Shown: one piece after another, positions 39,555-51,562 of the stretch
How positions within the stretch are numbered: the first letter of the stretch is position 1
How the letters are laid out: each line of letters opens with the position of its first letter
DNA from: Pontederia crassipes
Lineage: Eukaryota; Streptophyta; Magnoliopsida; Commelinales; Pontederiaceae
Assembly: GCA_030549335.1 (NCBI GenBank)
Contig: CM060188.1
Coordinates: 48,139,696 to 48,203,695, forward strand
DNA length: 64,000 bases
Direction of reading: 5' to 3'
Position numbers and translations under genes: made by a program
The notes under the pieces: generated by a model
Databases searched by the model: none
Told to the model about the DNA's origin: nothing
The model's input: the letters and a program-made list of their open reading frames with translations, nothing else

Positions 39555-39563
39555 ATTTATGCG

Positions 39564-40330
39564 AGATAACTTGGCATGTTGATATATTAGGAGCAAATAT
39601 ACGAAATAAGAGGAATTAAAAATGAACAAAACTTATATTGCTTTATGGGCTCAGCCCAGCCCACAAAAAAACTGACGTTGATTGCAACTCGTTATAAGAG
39701 CACGTCCCACAATTATATTAATGGATTTAATATGTTACCTTGTTTGGATCAATTGTAAAACAATATAAATTATTTTAACAAACTTAAGACATATTTTAAA
39801 ATATGGATTATAATGTAAGTCATATTTTAAAAAATGAGTTATAATATAAGATAAATAAATGAAAAAAATTGTAACATGCGGTTTGGATGCACATCCAAAG
39901 AATGTGAATTATAAAAATTTAAACATTTCATATACTTTTATAGGATAATGTAAACATCATAGGGAATTTTTATGGTGATTATTCAATTATGTGAAATCTA
40001 TTAATTATATACTTATGAAATTTCCCTTGTTCAATTTTCTGTGTATGATATGCCTCCTGCTCTAGATTTGAAGCATTAGGGAAAAAATGTAAATAATTTT
40101 GGATAATTATTTTATAATATTTTCTGTTTATAAAATTTTTAATTGATAAAATTTATTTCCAAACATCTAGTACTAAAATAATTCAATGAGAAATATTATG
40201 ATTTACAGACTATAGTGAAATATTTTATATTATAATATATTCAAATGGTAGCAATATTTTCAGTTACATAAGACATTTAAATAGACATTTAAATAGGGGC
40301 AAAAAAGGTTGAAAATTTTATCATATTTTT
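39564..40330. other. AT-rich spacer
   Basis: No gene or bounded element seen. Confidence 0.4.
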
Positions 40331-41400
40331 AGGTAAATTACACGGTTTGTCTTCGAACTTTAGGTCAATGTCTCAATAGTCTCCCAACTTTAATTTATAA
40401 CTAATTATCCCCAAAATTCATTTTTCTTGCACACTTTATCCTCATGACCATCAATAATCGATTCCCCGATTATAATATTGATGTGACATAAGAAAATATA
40501 ATAAATTAATAAAAAATAATAAAAAGGATGGTAGCCTCAAGCTGTTGCATCTCGCCGCACGATGCCCCCTTTCGCTCTCCCCTCTAGAAGGGAAGGGATG
40601 CTGGCTCCGTCGCACAATGGGGGCCAACGCCCCTCTCTTTCTCTTCACCAGCCGCGAGGGAGAAAATGGGGGATCCGGCCCCGTGCAAGCTTGCATGCCA
40701 GCGAGTTCACAAGGGAGGCTGTCCCACCCTTTTCTTCCTCGTAGCTAGCAAGGAAGACCGTCGCCCCACCCTTTTCTTCCTCGCAGCCGGCGAGGAAGAA
40801 AAGGGGGGGCTTTTTTTTCCTTCCTTGTCCTTCTCTTCCTCGTCTGCGCCAATGCGAGCTTGCAAGGGGGTCTCGGAGCCCCCCTTTTTCTTCCTCGTTA
40901 GTCACGAAGAAGAAAAGGGAGGGGGGGGGGGGGGGGTCAATGACCTTTTCTTCCTCTCAGCCGACGAGGAAGAAAAGGGGGGTGTTGGCCCCCCATGCAA
41001 GCTCGACACTTGCGAGTTCGGCTCAGGGGCTGACACCTCCTTTTCTCTCTCGTCGGCATCACGTTAGAGAAGGGGGGCATTAGTGAGGGGCGTCGAAGGG
41101 GGGTTTCGTGCCGGTGAAGGGAAGCCCCCCCCCCCCCCTCGTCATGCTAGCGAAGGGGAGGGGGAGTGTCAGCACCCCATGCACCGACGAGCCTCTAGCA
41201 ATGATGAAGGCATATTTATACCATTTTATTAATTTTTAGGCATCACATCAGCACCATCACTAGGAAATTGACTATTGCTAGTCAAGAGGATGACGCATGC
41301 AAGAAACCAAAGATCGAGGACATTTCAGTTACAAATTGAAGTTTGGAAACTAAGTTACTGCACCCAAAGTTGGGGAAGATCTGTGTCATTTACCCCCATT
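40331..41400. mobile_element. Long-TIR, GC-rich non-autonomous element (Mutator-like)
   Basis: The left end (about 40331-40490: GGTAAATTACAC, CAACTTT, ATTTATAACT, TTGCACACTTTATCCTC, TTGATGTGA) and the reverse complement of the right end (about 41240-41400: GGTAAATGACAC, CAACTTT, AATTTGTAACT, CATGCGTCATCCTC, CTGATGTGA) match in order over about 150 bp. The body, 40530-41190, is low-complexity and GC-rich, with GGGGG(C/T)... CCCCC modules, a G run at 40919-40936 and a C run near 41126-41139. The overlapping open frames are by-products. Target duplication unclear. Confidence 0.65.
40919..40936 (+). repeat. G homopolymer run
   Basis: An almost uninterrupted run of G, with a C run about 190 bp downstream. 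It could be partly an assembly or sequencing artefact. Confidence 0.85.
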
Positions 41401-42921
41401 TTGGTTTTGTTTGTTTTCTTTTTCATTACTTACATTTTAAAAAAAAATATCAACTAATATTTTTTCATAAGATGTAAAATAATAGCTAATTACTTTGCTT
41501 TAATTGAGGTTTTTGACTTTTGGTAATATGTGCAAACAAAATTTATATATCAACTGGTTTTTTGTTTATGTCAAAAGAGATTCAAACTTTAAAATACAAT
41601 TGTAGAAAATAAAATAAGCACATGTATTTACTATTTTTTATTATGTGAGAGTCCATGGACATTTTGGGATAGAAATTAATAATCTCTCTATGTTTTTTCT
41701 TTTTGGTGCACCTAAGCATAGGACACAAGAACTTGGTTGTTAGTTTGCTCAGTTCTTTAAAAAAGTTTCCCAAGTTCGAATTAAATTTGGATTGAGATCG
41801 CACTTGGCTGTCTAAAAATGAAATCCCTTCCATGTCAAGACTGAGTATAACCTCAAAAATCTCAAATGCAATTCCTACTAAGTTATATTATATTATAAAT
41901 ATTTAGTTATGTATTTGTGATCATGTGGGACATATACATTAATATTTTTTATCCTTAAACCTTGGATCCTCATGTGTCCGTATTTTCTACTTAGCTCAAC
42001 TTTGCATGTGAGATCCATTTTTATATCATTTCATAACATCTCCAAGTCTAATCAAGATGTTGTTCACTTTGAACTCTTAGTTCATACGAATTTAAAATGT
42101 ATCTTAATAGATAAAGATGATAAGTATATATAAATTTATGACCACTTTCGTATTTTGCTCATATAATCCTATGCATTTTTATGTATAAATTGGACATCAT
42201 GATTGATCTAATGGGTTCAATTTCCTTAATTAAATTTGACAAAAATATAATTGTGTCCTAGTTCTAAATTTAGTTTTGGCTAATTAAATATATCTAAGAC
42301 AAAATTGAAAATAAAAGTACCTTAACATATATAAAAAGAAAAATGAAAGAATTAAACATAGGATATAAAAAAATAAATACATGTAAAGTTACTCAAACAA
42401 AGTATCAAAAAACCAAAAGGTAAAAATATAAATAAAGAGATAAAAAAACATACAATGAAAAACTAAAAAAAAAATCTATTTAATTACTTACATCTACCTA
42501 GAAAGCTTCAATTATAGAAAAATAAGTAAAATCATTGGAAAAAATAGAATTGAAAATTGTCCAAGCTAGTCATGCTTGTCAACTCATTCATCAAGTTTCA
42601 AAATCCACATAAAACAACAAATAATTAGTTTAATTAAAAACATATTAAACTTGATAAGAGAAGGATATTAAATCAAACTATGAAAATGTTTGAACCATGA
42701 TGGAGAATAAAAATCCACAATTTTTGTTGCACTTATATTTCCATTAGACACTTTATTTGATTGCATCAATTCATCTAGAATCCCAAAAACAAAATAGCAC
42801 TAAGTTTTTCTATATAGTTGTCTTGCCTTACTTATTGTTACTTTTTATTAATTGTTAATACCATTAGTTAGAATGCTTAGTTTCAATATAGTGGCAACTC
42901 TACCTCCTTTTGGATTCGATA
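41401..42921. other. AT-rich spacer
   Basis: No gene recognised. The 41880-42200 stretch (ATCTTAATAGATAAAGATGATAAG, TTCACTTTGAACTCTTAGTTCATACGAATTT split over two lines) resembles the degraded LTR-like text seen near 4300-4500. Confidence 0.35.
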
Positions 42922-42929
42922 ACTTAAAT

Positions 42930-43387
42930 CAAGGTATTTAAGATCGGAACTTTACATAAGATCGATGGGATCATAAGATCGAAGATCAAATCGAGGATCA
43001 TAGAATCCTACCTATTAATAAAATATATTTTTTTAAAATAATAAATATTCTTTTGATTAATGTGTCATAGTTACATCATAAATTACATTTCACTTAGTCA
43101 TGCTTTTATTGAGTTCTTAGAAAAATTACGTCAAAACATATTTAAAATGAAAAAAATATATTAAACTTCATATAAATAAATTATTGTTTCCATAAATATG
43201 TAGTTTTATTATTATTTAAATTATTATATTAGTCTATTGGGTCAGATAGGATCGTAAGATCGCGTGACCAAAATTAATATCGAATTAAAATCTTACACAT
43301 AAGATCTTGAAAATCGAAACTGATTAGGGGTAGTAAGATCGTAAAATCATAAGATTTAAGATCCATATCAAGTTCTTGATAACCTTG
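42930..43387 (+). mobile_element. hAT-like MITE, copy 1
   Basis: Begins CAAGGTATTTAAGATCGG and ends CTTGATAACCTTG, so its ends are inverted CAAGGT(T)...(A)ACCTTG. It is flanked by an 8-bp duplication with one mismatch (ACTTAAAT at 42922, CCTTAAAT at 43388). It contains repeated ATAAGATCGA motifs. The same family occurs inverted at 44251-44757. No coding capacity. Confidence 0.75.
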
Positions 43388-44250
43388 CCTTAAATACCAC
43401 AATAGATATGTCGTGCGCTCGCGATAGTCTTAGTTAATATTTGTAGTTTTTTATTTCAATTACAATATGTTTGAAAATTCACATGCTTACATGTGAATCC
43501 TCATACCTCCATTCTGGGGACAAGCATAAATGTGAAAAGTAATGCTTTATACTCAAATTTTATATCATTTGCATGCCACAAACTACACCACATCCTGTTA
43601 AAAGTGAAGCACAATAAGTGGTTGATTCAACCAAAAGCAGATTGAGCTCCTCTAGAGGAAAAGCTTTTTATGTTATAATCCACTAACTATGTTATTCGGG
43701 GTTAGTAACTTTTTGAACAATATGGTTGATGATTATGAAATAATGATGATACTTGAAAGGAGCTAGAATGAATTGAACTTATCAAGAGACTCAAAAATAC
43801 CTTTAAAAATTGGTCCAATTTGTTAATAAAATTCAACAAAATGATTGGATTATGGGTCTGTTTGGTTGGGGTGAAAGGAGAAGAATCGATGAGAAAAGAA
43901 AGAAGGGGAATCTATTCCCTCTATTTGTTTGAGATTAAGTTGGAGGGGGAAGCCCCCTCCATTCTCCTCTAATATTCCTTTTTGTTTCACCCCCAAATCA
44001 ACGTGGAAATAAAGGAAAAGACATATTTAATATGTGTTCTCTTCTTGTCATTTTCCTTCCCATTATTTATCCTTCCTCTTATTTTGAAGCAAAGAGACTT
44101 TAACAGAAAAAAAAGGAAAATACAATAGAAGTACATGGTTACATTTCCTAATCAACCTCTTTAGTACTGAATCGCCTCCTAATAGTCTTGAAGTCCTTCT
44201 CAACAATGAGTTTCATTTACTTTTTTGTCATCATTTTTCTTACTCTCATG
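43388..44250. other. Spacer between the two MITE copies
   Basis: AT-rich; no gene recognised. Confidence 0.4.
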
Positions 44251-44757
44251 CAAGATTGTCAAGATTTTGATTTAGATGTTAAAATCTTATGATTTTATGA
44301 TCTTACTATTCATAATCGATCTCGATCTCACCTTCAACATCTTACAAATTATTTGTAAGATCTTAATACAATATTAAGTTTAGTCACACGATCTTACAAT
44401 CTTATTCGATCATTTATGATTAATATAATCATTTAAATATTAATAAAAACTATATATTTATAATAGTAATAATAATTTTAGATGAAGTTTTATTATTATT
44501 ATTATTATTTAGATGAAGTTTAATATGTTCCTTCATTTTTAATATATTTTGATGTAATTTTGATTAAGAACCAATATAAATATGACTCAATGAGGTGGAA
44601 TTTAAGATTTAGATATGATAAATTTATCAAAAAAATCTTCATCATATTAAAACATATTATTCTTATATATAGGTAAGATAGATCGATCTTATGTTTTGAT
44701 CTTCGATCTTATGTTTCCCTTCCGATCTTGTGTAATATCCCGATCTTGACAACCTTG
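44251..44757 (-). mobile_element. hAT-like MITE, copy 2 (inverted relative to copy 1)
   Basis: Begins CAAGATTGTCAAGAT and ends ATCTTGACAACCTTG. Its reverse complement starts CAAGGTTGTCAAGATCGG and continues with the same ACATAAGATCGAAGATCAAA phrase as copy 1. The flanking octamers CTCTCATG (44243) and CTTCCATG (44758) match at 6 of 8 positions, consistent with an old 8-bp target duplication. Confidence 0.7.
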
Positions 44758-45460
44758 CTTCCATGTACTCCTATTCTCCATTGGAATTAACTTTCCCCTT
44801 ATCAATTATAGGTCTTCATGTTTGGTAGAGTGCCTTTTGAGTTTCTTTAGTTAAAGCATATGCAACATTTTTGGAACGTAAGTGTCGAACACATGAACAC
44901 TTGTCATTTCAAGGGTTCTAATCAATTCTATGACGACTTTTTTTTTGAATTTTGATCCATGAGAGCTTAATTATAATAAACTTTACATTAGCGAAAGATG
45001 TCTATACAGTTAACTTTATCTTAGAGAAAGTAACTATATAATATACATTAACCTATAGGTTATGAACCTTCACCTATATAATACTAAATTCCTATCAATG
45101 TTCCAAACTTTGTGCATGTTAGTTATTGAAGGAGCCACCAACCACCTTGTAATTGCCATTATCATACACATATTTAAGTACAAGAAAAATTCTAATGAAC
45201 ATAATATTGAGTACGTAGGGTCACCATCATATTGATAAATAATTTTACAAATTCATAACAATTATAATAAGTAATTTATGATCAATCACAATAATTAACC
45301 ATATCATCAATTGTTGATTATTTTCAATTATGAATTATCTTTAAATAGTCATATATTGACCATAGGTCAATTTCCACCTCATTTAACAATGAGCAATTAA
45401 ACATTATCCATCAATATTAATATTAATTGATTAAAATTATCAATTGATTAATGATTATTA
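44758..45460. other. AT-rich spacer
   Basis: No gene recognised. Confidence 0.4.
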
Positions 45461-45875
45461 GGGGTGTTCACTGGTTGGGTTGGATCTGATTTGTAAACAA
45501 ACTTTACTCGACTCGATCAAAATTTATTATTTAATATACAATTATCAAACTTCACTGGTTCAGGCTGTGTCGAAGCTAATATGGCCGACCTAACCCAACC
45601 TCTTTAAATTGTTTTCTTTAATTTTATATATTATTTAATATTTATTTTAAACATAAAATAAATTTCTCAATTTCATGATATTATTTCCATATTTAAAATA
45701 ATTTATTTTGATTTTAAAAAAATTTAAATCAAATATAAAATAATAAATATAGAACAATAAATAGATAATATAAAAATCGAGTCGGGTTAGAAAATCTCAA
45801 TCCGTACCTGACCCGAACCCCATCGAGTTGTGGTCGGGCAGGTTGGGTGAACAGGTTCACTAGCTCACCCCTAAC
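45461..45875. mobile_element. Short hAT-like element with TAGGGGTG termini
   Basis: Starts TAGGGGTGTTCACTGG and ends TTCACTAGCTCACCCCTAA; the inward repeats also share a GTT(G)GGT-rich block. TAGGGGTG...CACCCCTA ends are common in plant hAT derivatives. The 8-bp duplication is not clear. Confidence 0.55.
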
Positions 45876-46385
45876 AATTATCAATTATTCATCAAACACA
45901 AAAGTCACAATTAATTATCCATAACCATGACGAGCACAATCAATTGTTCATCAACCATAAAGGTTAGAATTCAATTATCAATCATTATAAAGGTGCAATT
46001 CACTATTAACTTATCCTTTTAATCTTTCGAATTATATATCCATTAACCCTTGCAAATGTAATTTGAGAGCTCTTATTTATTAAAAGAGCACTATGCTACT
46101 CTCATGCAACAATGGCCAATAAGAAATTAGTATCAGATCTTGATATGAAATAAAATAATTAATAATGGTTTATTGCATAGTAGGGGATGAGGGAGCGTAC
46201 AATAGAACACCATAATTTTCACTTTTCCTAGTTATGCTATATGTCTCATTTAATTCAATAATAAATATCCATGAGTCCTAGTGTTTATAAGTTGACATGA
46301 TGACTGACAATTGTTAGCTATTATTTTATTTACCTATGTCATCTATTTTTTGTATTTAGGGTACAATCATAAGAATATATAAATC
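45876..46385. other. AT-rich spacer
   Basis: No gene recognised; the right end is the target site of the inverted-LTR element. Confidence 0.4.
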
Positions 46386-46390
46386 ACCAT
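46386..46390. repeat. Target-site duplication ACCAT, left copy
   Basis: Directly precedes the TG of the left LTR; identical to 53597-53601. Confidence 0.8.
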
Positions 46391-48986
46391 TGTAACGCCC
46401 CGAGACCCACGTGACTTTCACGTGCTCAGAGTCGTCCCAAAGGCGCTACTCAATTTTCTATAAAACATTTTTGCGGAATATAAACAATAAATGCGGAAGA
46501 CTTTTTCAATAATAACAGCTAATAATCCATTATATTCAAAATAATTAAAATATTAATAAGTTCACAATCCTAATAAATGCGGAAATAATAAAAACTAGAC
46601 AACTCAATCTAGAATATGTGCAACATCTGTCTATCACTGAGCATAGTCACATGCAGGATCATCCTCTATCGAAGTACTCTCACCTGCACGGATCCAGGTA
46701 CAGGGAAATATCCATGAGTATAAAAATACTCAGTACGTAGGGTCTACTAAATAATCAATATACTCAATCGAAAATAAGATATAATTAATGATGAGTCAAT
46801 TGAGCAATTAATACAATAATCAATTTACAATATAACGATTTATCAATATGAGCAACTATATCAAGTTATGGTCAAAAGACCAATCAATAGAGATAGCAAT
46901 TAATAATTGCTTAATCAATTGGATCGATGATTCAATATAACAATAGGACAATAAAGTCATAAATCAATAGGAAGGATCAGAAAAAGATCAGATGATCGAT
47001 CAATATTGATTTAGCAATTAAATGTCTGATCACTATGACACTGTTCAATTTAATAATTTTCAATTCAATATCAATGGTCATTGGTCAATTACAATTCAAT
47101 TCGATTCAATGGGCGGAGGCAATGCCAGTCAACGTCAATGTCCAAATGACCATGATCAATTCAATTCAATTTGATTTTAATTCAACTCAATTCGATTCGA
47201 TTTTAATTCAACTCAATTCGATTCGATTTTAATTCAATTCAATTTACAATGTTCGGAGTTATCCAATTCAATGAGGAGCGCTCAGTCAATTAAGGGACAC
47301 CATGCCACTTTCATGCAGGCCAGTGGGGGATCAGTGCCACGACAAGCCCAATACAATTCAATGGGTTCGTGTATGGTGGGGGACGAGTGACCATACACAG
47401 GACAGCCATAGCTTTTACACTATCTGCCCCATTCAATTCAATTCAATTGGTCCCGGCTTAGTGGCAATCAGTAGACATGGGCCCAGTAGCTTTCGACTTT
47501 TATCTTATTTACCTAAGATATCTATCTTTTAATAATTTAATTTAGGTAAAATAAGACTCAATCAGAAAGATTACTGGATCAATATCATAATCAATTATAA
47601 GATTGGATATGATGATAAAAATATAATGACGATATGATCCGGTATGATAATACTATGATCAAGTATGATAATAACATAATAACAATTTGATCGGATCAGA
47701 CAATATATCATACTTAAATAATAATCACAGCAAAATAATCGTTATAAAATTGACAATTAAAATCACTAATCATATTAAAATAAATGAATACCTCTCGCTC
47801 CCATCTCTATTTTTTTTTCTTTTCTATTCAATTCCCTGGGAAAAGAAATAAAATGTTTTTCCCTTTTTTTTCTAAATTCGAAACCCAAAAATAAATGAAA
47901 AGAACTCCATGGCACCTAACCTTTTATTTTCCATATTTTTTTTCTACTTCCTTTCTCGGCTGAGAGGTCTTCATCTCATTTTATTTTTTTTCTCTCTTGT
48001 ACATCCGACGCCTTCTTCTTCTTTTTTTTCCTTCTGCCTATCTCTTTTCTCTCTCCATGCCTTCGACAAAATCCCTTTTTTTTCTGGCATTCTCTCTCTA
48101 CTCTTTTTTTTCTGACTGGCCGAGAAATTCAACAAATGATTTTTCCTTATTAGAAAAATCCTAAATAAATTCAAAGTGGTTTCTTCTTTCCCCATGACAA
48201 GTAATCCCTTTTTGTTTTCGTTTCTCTCTCCACATCACCTGCAGGCACATTGTTTATTTTTCTTCTTTCTCTCTCCACGCATCTCACGGCCGTTAATTCT
48301 CTCTCTTACCTCCTCTCTCTTTCTTGTTTTTTTTTCTGACGTATCCCTTTTCTCTCTCTTCAATGTCAAACGTGATTAATCCTTTTTTTATTTCCTCTCA
48401 ATTCTTTTTATTTTCCTTCGACGCAACTGTTGATGGAACGTATTTTTTTTCTTCGAGCAAAATCCCTCTTTCACTTCGGCCTAAGAAATCTTTTTTTTTT
48501 CTTTTAAAAAAAACATGGCGACCCTTTTTCAATCTAACAGTAGAAATTCCAATAAAAATAAAATAAAAAAAAACTTACGGATCCCCCCTACGTACCTCGT
48601 AGCCGTTCGACGTTGAATCATGCATTGCCATGCCTCTGCCGTCGAACACCAAGAACCCATAGAAAAGAAAACTCTTTTGACGATCGACTCTAAGGATTTA
48701 TTTATAGGGCTCTTAAATCTTTATCTCCAATTCATCTATAACTTACAATCCTAATCAAATTTAAACTTTTAATTAATCCCTTTTAACAATTTTGATTTAT
48801 TTTAATAATTAAATAAATTCCGAATTTAAATAAATATCCCGTAATACATTTTTATCCTTAATTAAACTCCTCCCCTATTTTCCTTTATTTTCGAAATTAT
48901 TTATTATAATAATATTAATGGTCATTTTTCTCAAAATAAATAATAAAATATTAATTTTTTAACTCTAAAAAATTAGGGTCGTTACA
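46391..48986 (-). repeat. Left LTR (minus orientation), 2.6 kb
   Basis: Plus-strand ends are TGTAACGCCCCGAG and TAGGGTCGTTACA, so on the minus strand it reads TGTAACGACCCTA...GGGGCGTTACA. The inner end abuts the reversed polypurine tract. It contains a (TTCAA)n-like stretch at about 47140-47250 and a T/C-rich tract at 47900-48560 whose open frames are artefacts. Confidence 0.8.
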
Positions 48987-49347
48987 TCATAACCTCCTTA
49001 AAAATAAATTCGTCCTTGAATTTGCGTAAACGAAACTACATCATCTACCTAACGAATTTGAAAAATCTTTTCTGATTTCAACTTTCCGTTTTAAAATGTC
49101 ATCTTCATCTTCATGATGTGTCCTACGTATGTTAGATCTCCATTTTGATTCAATTCTTGTAATCCCACTACGTCAGCCTACTATTTTTGTCTCATGTGGA
49201 CTACCTTCAACATTTCTTGATGAAGCAATTTTTGTCAACATCCTTTTGAATGTGCGTCAGTTATTCTCATGACGAGAATTATCATCAACGAACTGTCCAT
49301 CAACCTCGCTCCAGTTGATAGGTGAGCAATAATGCCTTCCATACATG
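48987..49347 (-). other. 3' internal segment with polypurine tract, left arm
   Basis: The minus strand ends TTTTTAAGGAGGTTATGA directly before the LTR. Just upstream is a CGAGGACGAATTTATTT-type phrase, found at the end of many plant gypsy pol frames. This segment is repeated inverted at 51202-51562. Confidence 0.75.
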
Positions 49348-49439
49348 ACTATGAAGTGGCATGCCTATTTCAGAGTGGCGACTATTGCCACATACTAACT
49401 TCACTAGTGGAAGCTGATTGTTCCAACTATCACTCCGGT

Positions 49440-49660
49440 CTAATGCAAGTCCAGATCATATTTTTTTTAAAGGTTTGAATTGTCCATTCAGACTACTCAT
49501 TCATCTGTGAATGGAAGGTGATCTAGAAGTTCAACCACATCCCAATTGCTCTATAGATGCTCCATCAGAATTGGTCTATGCATTGTAGATTCTTATCCGA
49601 CGCGATGGATATCAACACTCCATGTAGTCGGATAACTTCCTTAAAAAAAAAGACCATGAG
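49440..49660 (-). pseudogene. Integrase core remnant (Ty3/gypsy)
   Basis: The minus strand encodes, with stops, EVIRLHGVLISIASDKN followed by AIGMWLNF and HSQMNE.SEWTIQT. These match the gypsy integrase blocks E(I/V)VRLHGVP.SI.SDR and FHPQTDGQSERT.QTLE. The Asp of SD is kept; the catalytic Glu region is eroded. Confidence 0.75.
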
Positions 49661-49955
49661 ACTTTCGATGGACTAACCTTTTTCTAATGGGTATGACATT
49701 GGCTATTTTAATATATCGATCCTCTATTACTCATATCACATTGTGTTCATGTCAAGCCCTCTAATAACATCCATCGTTATCTCTTTTTTTTTAATACTAT
49801 TGTGGATTTTCAAGCTCTTGTAGTACACCATGTGACCTCTGATGCTTCACTTTCATTTGCCGACCTTCCATAGTAATTTTGATTGCATGTAAGATGTGTT
49901 GCTATCCTTGCACCATCACTGTTGGTCACTAGACTGAGTTGGACGATACAATTGC

Positions 49956-50490
49956 TCAATGCTCATATTCTGTCGGCTCACCGCCAAATGAGCAAGTGAC
50001 CTTTCTGCTTAACATATGCTCAATTGAGTTTGCTTTGACAAACTCGTAATCTTTCAATAATTGGATCCCCCTTTGTTTTTCGACAAATGTTCGGAAGTGT
50101 ACCTCAACTTTGGTGGTTCGTGGAGAATTCAAACTCTTCACCCTACACATTGTGTCACCGATTCTTGGGGTGAAGACCACAATTGCTAATTCGATATCTA
50201 ATCGTCTTAATGTATTGACAATTATCTTCTTCCTATATAGCATCACGACTCATGCCATGCGGGGGTTGTATGCATAGTTGTGGGCGACATAACCTCCTTG
50301 GCTTGAAGGTCTTTTTTTTTTTAAAAAAAATGGGCATCGTTGTCAATTCCTTCTCCAATTTTTAAAACCTACTTTTAGCCTTTCTTGAGCCATTCAATTT
50401 TTTATATTCTTTTTTTTGTGAGGTTTGTCCATGGTGATACTGTCGCATAGTAATCTGGTGCGACTCTTCGAAAATATCTTGCATGTTTAA
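49956..50490 (-). pseudogene. RT C-terminus / RNase H remnant (Ty3/gypsy)
   Basis: The minus strand near 50490-50390 gives a piece like ARYFRRVAPDYYATVSPWT, matching the GYYRRF...PLT.L block after reverse transcriptase. The frame 50246-49956 has DIELAIVVFTPRIG and GIQLLKDYEF, then HMLSRKVTC, matching RNase H (DLEL.AVVFALK.W, ELLKDYD, ADALSRK). It is interrupted and has lost catalytic residues. Confidence 0.7.
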
Positions 50491-51161
50491 GGAAGTTCCT
50501 TTTTTTCTTTAACACACCTTTTGGTTGAACCCATTTGATTATAGCATCCATCTTTTGATATTTCATCTATGCGATATTCCTGAGGAACATTATCTCATTT
50601 TGCCAAAATTTGTATTTCGAGACTTTGACACATACTTATTTCTCTTAATGTTGGAGTGCAATCTGCAATATGTTTCGCATGTTCCTCTAGGCTCGACAAA
50701 TATAATAGAATGTCATCGATCTTGGGTTAACCAATGTAGTAACAACTATACTATAATTTTTCAACATACTTGGATGTTGTCCTTCTTCCATACCATTATG
50801 TGTGCACTTCATCACTTTTTCTATTGAGTTCGAGTGCTCGACTTTTTACGGTAAATTATGAGCACCAACTAATCGATAACCTCCTTAAAAATATTATCAT
50901 ATGAGTGCTTCCATTAAACACTCTACTTTTCAATGGTCAATTTTTTTTTATGAAAAGTAAACTATAAACTATATTCATTCCATATAAAACATACTATTTG
51001 GATATACAAAATATCTAAGGACTAGTTGGAGTGGAGATTACAATTTCGACTTGATTAAGCTTCAAGTCATATGTCATAACATATCAATCTATTTGGGTGA
51101 TTTCAGCACCATTCTTGGAGGCCTATTATTGTCATAGATGTTCGACCCATTTTGATTCATC

Positions 51162-51203
51162 GCAATCTCTTGCGAAGTGACTCATCTTGCCACAATTTAG
51201 ACA
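51162..51203 (-). pseudogene. gag CCHC zinc-knuckle remnant
   Basis: The minus strand encodes CLNCGKMSHFARDC, a complete C-x2-C-x4-H-x4-C motif. Its first Cys codon lies on the ACATGT palindrome where the inverted right arm begins. The short distance from here to RNase H implies that most of protease and RT is deleted. Confidence 0.8.
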
Positions 51204-51562
51204 TGTATGGAAGGCATTATTGCTCACCTATCAACTGGAGCGAGGTTGATGGACAGTTCGTTGATGATAATTCTCGTCATGAGAATAACTGACGCACATT
51301 CAAAAGGATGTTGACAAAAATTGCTTCATCAAGAAATGTTGAAGGTAGTCCACATGAGACAAAAATAGTAGGCTGACGTAGTGAGATTACAAGAATTGAA
51401 TCAAAATGGAGATCTAACATACGTAGGACACATCATGAAGATGAAGATGACATTTTAAAACGAAAAGTTGAAATCAGAAAAGATTTTTTAAATTCGTTAG
51501 GTAGATGATGTAGTTTCGTTTATGCAAATTCGAGGACGAATTTATTTTTAAGGAGGTTATGA
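51202..51562 (+). other. 3' internal segment with polypurine tract, right arm
   Basis: Inverted copy of 48987-49347 with very few differences over the parts compared (one example: GATTC/GATTT context at 49163 versus 51389). Ends with the purine tract AAGGAGGTTATGA at 51550-51562. Confidence 0.75.

Noticed and set aside
47909..48566. Phe/Ser-rich open frames, mirrored at 52012-52643
   Set aside because: They translate a T/C-rich tract in the LTR and recur in both inverted arms; no domain.
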